This document shows, in pieces, positions 1-5,023 of a stretch of DNA of 6,648 nt; the stretch's first letter is position 1, and each line of letters begins with the position of its first letter. Source of the DNA: an uncultured Lachnospiraceae bacterium (GTDB lineage Bacteria; Bacillota; Clostridia; Lachnospirales; Lachnospiraceae); assembly GCA_900313265.1 (NCBI GenBank), contig OMRN01000033.1, positions 1 through 6,648 of the forward strand, given 5' to 3'. The notes below the pieces were generated by a model. That model was not told the origin of the DNA, made no database searches, and worked only from the letters and a program-made list of their open reading frames with translations. Made by a program: the position numbers and the translations under genes.

Positions 1-257
1 CACGGTGTTTCATACACATACTGATTCTGTCCGACTAAATACATCACGGAATAATAGATTTTATGAACATAAAGAGCACCGTCCTCAACGGTATAATCCG
101 GCTGATCGGTTTCCGGTGTGTCTTTTGCTGTAACCAAAGCAGATGTTCCCTCATCTTCCGGAGCATTCCCGGGTTCGCTTCCCAACGCGGAATTTGAACA
201 TGCAGTAATAATTAATATGCAACAACTTATCAAAAATGTCAGAATTTGTTTTTTCAT
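1..257 (-). CDS. Small lipoprotein, N-terminal part (cut by window edge)
   Basis: An open frame on the minus strand starts at the ATG at 257 and runs off the left edge, about 85 residues. It begins MKKQI, followed by a hydrophobic stretch and a lipobox I-T-A-C with the modifiable cysteine at residue 20. This is a type II signal peptide, so the mature protein should be lipid-anchored on the outer face of the membrane. After Cys20 comes a Ser/Gly/Glu/Asp/Thr-rich spacer (about residues 21-50), then a Tyr-rich start of a folded region with DGALYVHKIYYSV. An in-frame ATG at 272 would add five residues (MKWGK). I prefer 257 because GGGG lies just upstream and MKKQ is a typical lipoprotein start, but the choice is not certain. 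There is no clear promoter between the terminator at 311-354 and the start, so expression may depend on read-through from the promoter at 412-440. I do not recognise the family. Confidence 0.8.
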   Translation of the reverse strand, partial: MKKQILTFLISCCILIITACSNSALGSEPGNAPEDEGTSALVTAKDTPETDQPDYTVEDGALYVHKIYYSVMYLVGQNQYVYETP

Positions 258-310
258 TTTTCCCCATTTCATGCTTTGCTTTAGGCTACTCAGTTGGTCG
301 TAACAGCAAG

Positions 311-354
311 GCAAAAAAATAACCGCCCAGTCCTGCAAACCAGAGGCGGTTATT
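311..354 (-). terminator. Intrinsic terminator of the small RNA
   Basis: Read on the minus strand, the arms AATAACCGCC (354-345) and GGCGGTTATT (327-318) form a perfect 10-bp stem around a 17-nt loop. A run of T follows directly (317 down to 313, continuous with the end of the stem). This is a canonical Rho-independent terminator. Read on the plus strand the same stem is followed by only a broken T tract (TTCTTTAA), so termination in that direction would be weak. Confidence 0.85.
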
Positions 355-405
355 CTTTAACCAAATCATAATAGCGGGCAACCGTCTATCGGTAGCACCT
401 TTTAT
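311..405 (-). ncRNA. Putative ~95-nt structured small RNA or leader RNA
   Basis: A consensus promoter (412-440) fires leftward with a predicted start near 405, and an intrinsic terminator ends the transcript near 311. The RNA has two hairpins. The 5' hairpin (399 to 376) pairs GG-GC-ACCG with CGGU-GC-CC around an AUAGA loop, with one U-U mismatch and a bulged U. The 3' hairpin is the terminator with a perfect 10-bp stem. Between them lies an AU-rich, probably single-stranded linker. No convincing ribosome binding site and ORF are seen inside. Short, strongly promoted RNAs with this layout are typical of antisense antitoxins of type I systems of Firmicutes (holin-like or Fst-type toxins). The terminator motif reminds me of such loci in Lachnospiraceae, but this is recollection, not a search. 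No toxin ORF is visible on the plus strand beside it, so it would be an orphan. The alternative is an attenuating 5' leader of the lipoprotein gene at 1-257. Confidence 0.6.
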
Positions 406-422
406 GGTTAAATTATAACCGC
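346..422. repeat. Imperfect 17-bp inverted repeat enclosing the small-RNA 5' region
   Basis: GCGGTTAT-TC-TTTAACC at 346-362 is the reverse complement of GGTTAAA-TT-ATAACCGC at 406-422 except for two central positions. The 43-bp interval contains the 376-399 hairpin, so the two stems are nested. The left arm also shares GCGGTTAT with the terminator's arm, so the same sequence can pair either with 318-327 or with 415-422. The right arm overlaps the -10 box, so the full long stem would not form in the minus-strand RNA started at 405. It could form in a plus-strand transcript or in single-stranded DNA. Confidence 0.7.
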
Positions 423-440
423 AAACTATAAAATTGTCAA
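412..440 (-). promoter_or_regulatory. Consensus sigma-A promoter for the small RNA
   Basis: On the minus strand there is a perfect -35 hexamer TTGACA (440-435), a 17-bp spacer and a perfect -10 hexamer TATAAT (417-412). Transcription should start at about 405. This is by far the best promoter in the window, which argues that the short RNA is abundant and constitutively made. The -10 hexamer sits inside one arm of a larger inverted repeat (346-362 with 406-422). Confidence 0.85.
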
Positions 441-454
441 TAAACTCAAACCTT

Positions 455-468
455 CCGGACTTCTCCGG
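455..468. repeat. Short inverted repeat beside the large palindrome
   Basis: CCGGA and TCCGG form a perfect 5-bp stem with a 4-base loop. It directly abuts the 468-504 palindrome, so a transcript through the end of the 181-residue gene carries two stems back to back. There is no T tract on either side, so a terminator role is not evident. Confidence 0.5.
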
Positions 469-504
469 GTGCCTGTCACTTTTGGCCCAAAAGTGACAGG
501 CACC
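468..504. repeat. 37-bp near-perfect palindrome, REP-like element
   Basis: GGTGCCTGTCACTTTTGG (468-485) and its exact reverse complement (487-504) flank a single central C. This is an 18-bp perfect inverted repeat with a 1-bp spacer. Long perfect palindromes of this kind are typical of repetitive extragenic palindromes or miniature elements moved by IS200-like REP-associated transposases. The GTGCCTGTCAC motif looks familiar from dispersed repeats in many bacteria, though I cannot search for copies. No transposase gene is in the window. There is no T run after the stem on either strand, so it is not a classical terminator, but its RNA hairpin could protect the 3' end of the PTS operon mRNA. 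It supplies the last eight or so codons and the TGA stop of the gene at 476-1021. Confidence 0.8.
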
Positions 505-1021
505 TTGCAATTCGCTCCACTCTCTCGTCTTTTATATGCCACACGGTTTGTAGCGGCCATGGCAGATCCAGAATATACTCCCGGTCTTTCTCACTAAGAA
601 CCTCCAGTGATTTCTCAAAAGCTTTCCGGTTCTGATATAGTCGTTTGCCGAAATCGCAGGCTACATATTCGGGCTTGCAGTTTCCGTTATTATCACTGCT
701 GTTGCCGGCATTACCGCAGCCGCTCTCCTCCTTCGAAACAACCTGCCGGAAACTGGTTTTTCCAAACCGGTCCTGCACTTTTTCATAGTGAACGCGCTTA
801 GGGGCAGACTCTTCTTCCGGAGGTGTTAACCGTATCACACCGGTTTCAAGATAGTGTTTCCAGACAAGTTCCGCTATTTTTGTTTTTGAAAGCGGATAAT
901 CCAGTTTTTCTTTAATTTCACAAACCGTATATCCTTTGTCCGCCATCACGCGAACGGCTCCGCCTGCGGCGAAATCCACGGTAAAATCCGCCAATGCGTT
1001 TTGAAAATACTTCTCACTCAT
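476..1021 (-). CDS. Hypothetical protein, 181 aa, downstream of PTS gene
   Basis: The frame starts at ATG 1021, 21 bp after the PTS stop codon and in the same reading frame, and ends in a TGA inside the 468-504 palindrome. The protein is soluble, with no signal peptide or membrane segment. Residues 20-63 (GGAVRVMADKGYT... to GVI) look helical. The KGYTVCEIKEKLDYPLSKTKI part resembles a helix-turn-helix in spacing, suggesting possible nucleic-acid binding, but that is only inference. A low-complexity Gly/Asn/Ser/Cys patch (about 101-115) separates this from a charged C-terminal segment. Residues 173-181 (RCLSLLGQK) are encoded by the palindrome, so the C-terminus may have been replaced when the element inserted. 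An AGGA lies 14 nt before the start, which is a weak ribosome site, so translation may be coupled to the PTS gene. I recognise no named family. Confidence 0.75.
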   Translation of the reverse strand: MSEKYFQNALADFTVDFAAGGAVRVMADKGYTVCEIKEKLDYPLSKTKIAELVWKHYLETGVIRLTPPEEESAPKRVHYEKVQDRFGKTSFRQVVSKEESGCGNAGNSSDNNGNCKPEYVACDFGKRLYQNRKAFEKSLEVLSEKDREYILDLPWPLQTVWHIKDERVERIARCLSLLGQK

Positions 1022-1042
1022 TCTATTGTACCATATCCTGTA

Positions 1043-3319
1043 TTACAGAATATCATTAATATCCGACTTTATATTGTCTGCTTTCGGGCCATAAATAGCC
1101 TGAACTCCGTTATCAATCATTACTAATCCCAGAGCCCCCTCTTTCTTCCACGCATCCAAATCCGCCACTTTTGACGTGTCTTTAACCGTCACGCGAAGTC
1201 TTGTCATACAGGCATCCACGAAATCGATATTCTTACGGCCGCCTAAAAGTGCAATAATCCGTTCCGCTTTGTCTTTCCCGGGAGATTTTTTCGTACTTCT
1301 GTCCTCTTCCGAACTGTCCGTATCCTCCGTGATTTCATTTCCGAAACGGCCGGGCGTTGCAAATTTGAATACACCGATCATAAAATACGCAACCCCGTAA
1401 CCGATTCCGAAGAATACAATCACGGCGATAACAAAATTAATAATATCACCTGTCAGCCCGGCTTCTATCGCCAAAGGAATCCTTGTCAGCAGTTCAAGAT
1501 TTCCGAAGGAATGAAGCCTTAAATGGATCACACCGGAGAGTGCAAATGCAAGTCCCTGAATAACCGCATACACAATATACAAAGGGAAGGCACAGAACAT
1601 AAACATGAACTCTCCCGGCTCTGTTACACCGGTCAGAAAAATCGACAGGGCGGTCGAGATAAACATGGAATTATATTTTCTCCTCTTTTCCTTTTCGATT
1701 CGTAAATACATTGCCAGCAGTATTCCGTTTAATAATCCTGTCGCACCAATCATCTGACCGACTTTAAAACGGGCCGGTGTTACCGTGGTAAGCAACTCAT
1801 TGTATGCCTGCATATTGCCCGCTTTCTTTAAATTGATTAAATCCGTAACCCATGCAAGCCACAGCGGATCCTGCCCGTAAACCTGCGTTCCGGCGTTCGG
1901 TCCCGTCAGAATTGTATAAGTACCGCCGAATGAAGTATAGTTCATCGGAATGGTCAGCATGTGATGAAGACCAAATGGCAGTAACAATCGTTCCAGTGTT
2001 CCATAGATAAACGGTGCCAGAATCGAAGATGTATCGGAAGAATCCGCAATCCAGATTCCGAACCGGTTGATTCCCGTCTGAACAACAGGCCAGACCAGAC
2101 TTAATAACAATCCTGCCAGGGCAGAATAAAACATAACTACTAAAGGAACAAATCTCTTGCCGTTAAAGAAGGATAAAGCATCCGGCAATCCGGAAAAATT
2201 ATAAAACCGGTTATATACGATTGCGCCTAAGAAACCGGCAACGATTCCGACAAAAACACCCATATTTAACGCCGGCTTATTTAAGACATTTACAAAATAG
2301 TTCGCCACAACCATTTCATGTCCTAAAATATCATGGACGACAGCGGTCGGATCATTAAGCATCTGAATATCAACGCCGTATACCGTTCCCGTAATAATAT
2401 TAATCACACAATAGGAAATAATGGCAGCAAAAGAACCTCCTGCACGGTCTCTCGCCCATGTTCCGCCGATTGCCGCCGCAAAAAGAATACTTAAATTATT
2501 GATAATAGCCCAGCCAATGGCGGAAATAATCGATCCGATGGTAAATGCAACCGGAACGTTCGAACAGGTTGAGGTAATGATGCTTCCGATACTGATCATA
2601 AGACCGGCCGCCGGCATGACGGCAATTACGGCCATCAGCGTTTTTCCGAGTTTCTGTAAAAAATCAAAATTAATTCCGGATTTCTTTTTCTTCTTATTTT
2701 TGCCGGCAGTTTTACCTGTTTTGTCTAACCCTTCTTTATCCGTACTGTCAGCATTATTTGAATCATCTGCTTTATCTGCATTATCTGCTTTATCCACACT
2801 ATCTGCTTTATCCGCATTGTCTGCTTTATTCTCATTGCCATTATTCTCCGGCAGATTTACCGTCCCGGTCAAAATGATATCGCCCGGCTTTACGTCCCCG
2901 TAAACGGGATATTCAAGATTATCCAAAGTTATATCCGAACCGTCACATATAACAACCGGTGAAACAGTTTTTAAATTCTGTGATTTCAAATACTCAAGAT
3001 CAACTTCTGCTATCGGATCTCCGGCTTTTACACTGTCACCGTCTTTTACAAGCGCTTTGAAACCTTTACCGCCAAGAGTCACTGTTTCAAGACCGATATG
3101 AATCAAAATATCGATTCCTTCATTACTTGTGATTCCATATGCATGGAGCGTTTCAAAAACCGTTGTTACGGTTCCGTCCACCGGGCTGAAGATTTTTCCG
3201 TTTGACGGGACAATCGCAACACCGTCCCCTGCCATTTTTTCGGAAAAAACAGGATCCGGAACTTCCGTAATCGGAATCACTTCTCCCTCCATAGGCGAAT
3301 AAAGATTAAAAGGATTCAT
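1043..3319 (-). CDS. PTS glucose/maltose-family enzyme IIABC (order A-C-B)
   Basis: A 758-residue membrane permease that imports a sugar and phosphorylates it using phosphate passed from HPr. Residues about 20-155 form a IIA(Glc)/Crr-type domain, with the phosphorylated histidine in DILIHIGLETV (His74) and the partner His59 in ETLHAYGI, spaced 15 as in the family. Residues 157-216 are a repetitive Ala/Asp/Lys/Asn linker. Residues about 217-658 form the multi-pass IIC channel, with PFGLHHMLTIPMNYTSFGG and the substrate-site motif GVTEP (564-568). Residues about 680-758 form IIB, with the phospho-cysteine in DACMTRLR (Cys704). The IIC sequence resembles streptococcal glucose/maltose (PtsG/MalT-like) transporters, so an alpha-glucoside or glucose is likely, but the substrate is unproven. 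I chose ATG 3319 because GGAGG lies at 3338-3334 upstream. The ATG at 3370 would add 17 residues but lies at the predicted transcription start. The next gene follows after 21 bp. Confidence 0.93.
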   Translation of the reverse strand: MNPFNLYSPMEGEVIPITEVPDPVFSEKMAGDGVAIVPSNGKIFSPVDGTVTTVFETLHAYGITSNEGIDILIHIGLETVTLGGKGFKALVKDGDSVKAGDPIAEVDLEYLKSQNLKTVSPVVICDGSDITLDNLEYPVYGDVKPGDIILTGTVNLPENNGNENKADNADKADSVDKADNADKADDSNNADSTDKEGLDKTGKTAGKNKKKKKSGINFDFLQKLGKTLMAVIAVMPAAGLMISIGSIITSTCSNVPVAFTIGSIISAIGWAIINNLSILFAAAIGGTWARDRAGGSFAAIISYCVINIITGTVYGVDIQMLNDPTAVVHDILGHEMVVANYFVNVLNKPALNMGVFVGIVAGFLGAIVYNRFYNFSGLPDALSFFNGKRFVPLVVMFYSALAGLLLSLVWPVVQTGINRFGIWIADSSDTSSILAPFIYGTLERLLLPFGLHHMLTIPMNYTSFGGTYTILTGPNAGTQVYGQDPLWLAWVTDLINLKKAGNMQAYNELLTTVTPARFKVGQMIGATGLLNGILLAMYLRIEKEKRRKYNSMFISTALSIFLTGVTEPGEFMFMFCAFPLYIVYAVIQGLAFALSGVIHLRLHSFGNLELLTRIPLAIEAGLTGDIINFVIAVIVFFGIGYGVAYFMIGVFKFATPGRFGNEITEDTDSSEEDRSTKKSPGKDKAERIIALLGGRKNIDFVDACMTRLRVTVKDTSKVADLDAWKKEGALGLVMIDNGVQAIYGPKADNIKSDINDIL
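2735..2827 (-). repeat. 9-bp tandem repeat encoding x-Ala-Asp linker
   Basis: Within the PTS gene, about ten degenerate 9-bp units (GATAAAGCA / GATAATGCA type) encode a run of tripeptides such as KAD, NAD, SVD, NNAD and STD, at about residues 165-195 of the protein. This forms a flexible, charged tether between IIA and IIC, followed by a Lys-rich stretch just before the first membrane helix. Such repeats can gain or lose units by slippage, and because the unit is nine bases the reading frame is kept. Confidence 0.8.
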
Positions 3320-3374
3320 TGTTTTTTTCGTTTCCTCCGTTGTTCTTATCTGAAATGTATGACGAATCATTTTA

Positions 3375-3403
3375 ATTATACACTTTTTTTCGATGTTTTC
3401 CCG
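3375..3403 (-). promoter_or_regulatory. Probable promoter of the PTS operon
   Basis: A perfect -10 hexamer TATAAT lies at 3380-3375 on the minus strand, predicting a start near 3368 and a leader of about 50 nt before ATG 3319. At 17 bp upstream there is CGGGAA (3403-3398), a poor match to TTGACA, so an activator or another sigma factor may be needed. I see no antiterminator (GlcT/LicT-type) hairpin in the short leader and no convincing catabolite-response site. Confidence 0.55.
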
Positions 3404-3425
3404 AAATATTCGTGAATTCTATCCA

Positions 3426-3454
3426 TTTACTCCGGACTTTGTCCATGGTTTAAT
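3426..3454 (+). promoter_or_regulatory. Candidate promoter for the MATE gene
   Basis: TTTACT (3426-3431), a 17-bp spacer and TTTAAT (3449-3454) match the sigma-A consensus at 4 of 6 and 5 of 6 positions. Transcription would start near 3461, giving a leader of about 95 nt. The -10 lies in the first of the 19-bp repeats. A second AT-rich -10-like box (TATAAA, 3527-3532) lies closer to the gene but has no -35 partner at the right distance. Confidence 0.35.
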
Positions 3455-3503
3455 TGTATTCGACCGGTTTAATTGAATTTGAATCGTTTATTTGGACTTG
3501 AAT
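3447..3503 (+). repeat. Three degenerate 19-bp tandem repeats in the divergent promoter region
   Basis: Units at 3447-3465, 3466-3484 and 3485-3503 align without gaps. Units 1 and 2 share 15 of 19 bases, including GGTTTAATTG, and units 2 and 3 share 15 of 19, ending in TTGAAT. A fourth, poorer unit may follow. A 19-bp spacing is close to two helical turns, so the repeats would face the same side of DNA and could be binding sites for a regulator of the MATE and/or PTS genes. They could also be an untranslated slippage product. Confidence 0.5.
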
Positions 3504-3556
3504 CGCTAAAATCAATTGGTAATACATATAAAATCGGAATTCGGAATCGGAACACT

Positions 3557-4912
3557 ATGAAACACACCAAAGACATGACCAAGGGAAGCCCTCTTTCGGC
3601 ACTGATTCTCTTTTCTCTGCCGCTCATACTGGGTAACCTTTTTCAGCATTTCTATAACCTGATGGACATCGCCATCGTCGGCAACAACCTCGGCGACTAC
3701 GCTCTTACCGCGGTCGGCGCCACAAGTGCGCTCTACGGCCTTTACATCAGTTTAACCTTCGGCTTTACAAACGGTTTTTCCTTAACGATTGCGCATCAGT
3801 TCGGTGCCGGAAACATTCCGAATGTCCGGAAGAACATTGCTCATTCCCTGAAACTCAGCCTTCTCGTGGCGCTGATTTTAACGGCCGTTTCGATTTTTAC
3901 CACACGCCCTCTTCTGACGCTGTTACAGACGCCGGACATTGATTTATCCTACCGTTATATTTCGGTAATTCTTTTCGGCCTTATTTTTACGGTCACCTAC
4001 AACATGTTTTCCGCAATTCTCCGTGCGGTCGGGAACTCCCTGGCTCCGCTGATTTTCTTAATCATCGGATCCCTTTCCAACGTCGCCATGGATTTTATTT
4101 TTATAAAATTTTTAAACATGGGCGTATTCGGCGCCGGACTTGCCACGGTTCTTGCCCAGGCAATCTCCTCTGTATTAAGCGCCGTGTATTTTTTCCAAAA
4201 ATGCAAAGGCCTCATTCCGACCAAAGAGGAACTTTACTACGATGGCAAAGTCATCCGGAGACTGATTGCGAACGGTGTTTCGATGGGACTGATGTTTTCG
4301 ATTGTTTCCATCGGCTCCATTACACTTCAGTATGCGGTTAATTCCCTCGGCCCCGACACCATCGCGGCCCACACCACCGCCCGTAAAATCGATGAGATGA
4401 TGATGTTATTTTTCTTTCCCTTAAGCACGGCATCCGCCACCTTCTGCTCGCAGAATTACGGAGCCGGCAAAATCGACCGCATAAAAAAAGGCATTCTTAC
4501 CGCATTCGCCATAAGTACGGTTGTTTCATGCATTATGATTACCGTCACTTATCTTTTCGGAGAAAATCTGGTGCGGATGGTCAGCGGCAGTTCCAATGAA
4601 GAGCTGATCCGCTTAAGCACGCTTTATTTAAAGTGCAATATTCCGTTTTTCTTCTTTTTGTTCATTCTGGTCATCTTAAGAAGTTCCCTGCAGGGCATCG
4701 GAAACAAAATCCTGCCCATTACGGCCAGTTTAACGGAGCTTGGCGGCAAAGTCATCGCCTCATTGATTTTTGTGCCCTTATTCGGCTATCTGGGCATTAT
4801 TTTCTGTGAGCCAGTCATCTGGATCGTCGGCGCAATTATCGTGGGAATCACTTTCCTTGTTACGATGCATAAGCTGAATCGTAATAAAGTTTCCACCGCC
4901 GATTCTTTATAA
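3557..4912 (+). CDS. MATE family multidrug efflux transporter
   Basis: A 451-residue integral membrane protein, the usual length for the MATE family (Na+ or H+ antiport of drugs and other organic cations across the cytoplasmic membrane). It has about twelve hydrophobic helices in two related halves, roughly residues 15-180 and 240-415. The N-terminal signature MTKGSPLSALILFSLPLI and ILGNLFQHFYNLMDIAIVG (24-42) are typical. The internal duplication shows in QFGAGNIPNVRKN (81-93) against QNYGAGKIDRIKKG (299-312), and in RAVGNSLAP (156-164) against LQGIGNKILPI (388-398). The frame is open upstream to a TTG at 3473, but I place the start at ATG 3557 because the family begins near here. The ribosome site is weak (CGGAAC just before the start, within a GGAAT-rich stretch). 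It diverges from the PTS gene. The substrate cannot be told from sequence. Confidence 0.92.
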   Translation: MKHTKDMTKGSPLSALILFSLPLILGNLFQHFYNLMDIAIVGNNLGDYALTAVGATSALYGLYISLTFGFTNGFSLTIAHQFGAGNIPNVRKNIAHSLKLSLLVALILTAVSIFTTRPLLTLLQTPDIDLSYRYISVILFGLIFTVTYNMFSAILRAVGNSLAPLIFLIIGSLSNVAMDFIFIKFLNMGVFGAGLATVLAQAISSVLSAVYFFQKCKGLIPTKEELYYDGKVIRRLIANGVSMGLMFSIVSIGSITLQYAVNSLGPDTIAAHTTARKIDEMMMLFFFPLSTASATFCSQNYGAGKIDRIKKGILTAFAISTVVSCIMITVTYLFGENLVRMVSGSSNEELIRLSTLYLKCNIPFFFFLFILVILRSSLQGIGNKILPITASLTELGGKVIASLIFVPLFGYLGIIFCEPVIWIVGAIIVGITFLVTMHKLNRNKVSTADSL

Positions 4913-5023
4913 GCGCGAATATCTTCATTTAAAAAATTAGCTCATTATCCAAAAAAGCGGGAAATAGATACGTTTCTATAGTATAATATGGTTGTTTATC
5001 ACAATTGTAAAAGGAGAACAAAA
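4913..5023 (+). other. Intergenic region between MATE and lipoprotein genes
   Basis: The first half is AT-rich and shows no stem with a T tract, so no terminator for the MATE gene is visible. The second half holds the promoter of the next gene and an 8-bp palindrome ACAATTGT (5001-5008) shortly after the predicted transcription start, which could be an operator half or chance. AAGGAG (5011-5016) is the ribosome binding site for the lipoprotein gene. Confidence 0.6.
4959..4987 (+). promoter_or_regulatory. Probable promoter of the large lipoprotein gene
   Basis: A perfect -10 TATAAT lies at 4982-4987, with a predicted start near 4994 and a leader of about 30 nt. The -35 position holds GGGAAA at 17 bp (or CGGGAA at 18 bp), a poor match to TTGACA, much like the PTS promoter. 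The spacer contains the inverted repeat ATAGA-N6-TCTAT (4964-4979), a possible repressor site. Confidence 0.55.

Noticed and set aside
118..303. 61-residue plus-strand ORF at the left end, considered as a toxin partner for the small RNA
   Set aside because: It is antisense to the lipoprotein signal peptide, lacks a ribosome site and does not look like a holin-like or Fst-type toxin.
286..369. A 27-codon minus-strand ORF (starting MIWLKNNRLWF) with a hydrophobic stretch, overlapping the small-RNA terminator
   Set aside because: It resembles a tiny membrane toxin, but there is no ribosome binding site before its ATG and the terminator lies inside it, so a transcript from 405 would end before the stop codon. 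Its hydrophobic codons largely come from the stem and T run.
355..413. Integron attC-like pair of core sites (CTTTAAC and GTTAAAT)
   Set aside because: GTTAAAT fits GTTRRRY but the other side lacks the required purine. The wider attC architecture, cassettes and an integrase are absent.
2735..2827. Short regularly spaced repeats considered as a CRISPR array
   Set aside because: The units are 9 bp, contiguous, in frame with a protein and without spacers.
2421..2903. 160-residue plus-strand ORF inside the PTS gene
   Set aside because: It is antisense to conserved IIC and linker sequence. Its Leu/Ser/Ala repeat is only the complement of the x-Ala-Asp codons.
3320..3370. Longer PTS start at ATG 3370
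   Set aside because: A perfect -10 box ends five bases before it, so it lies at or before the transcription start, and a GGAGG site serves the ATG at 3319.
3473..3556. Longer MATE start at TTG 3473
   Set aside because: The extra 28 residues do not look like a MATE N-terminus, there is no ribosome site, and the stretch is made of the promoter-region repeats.
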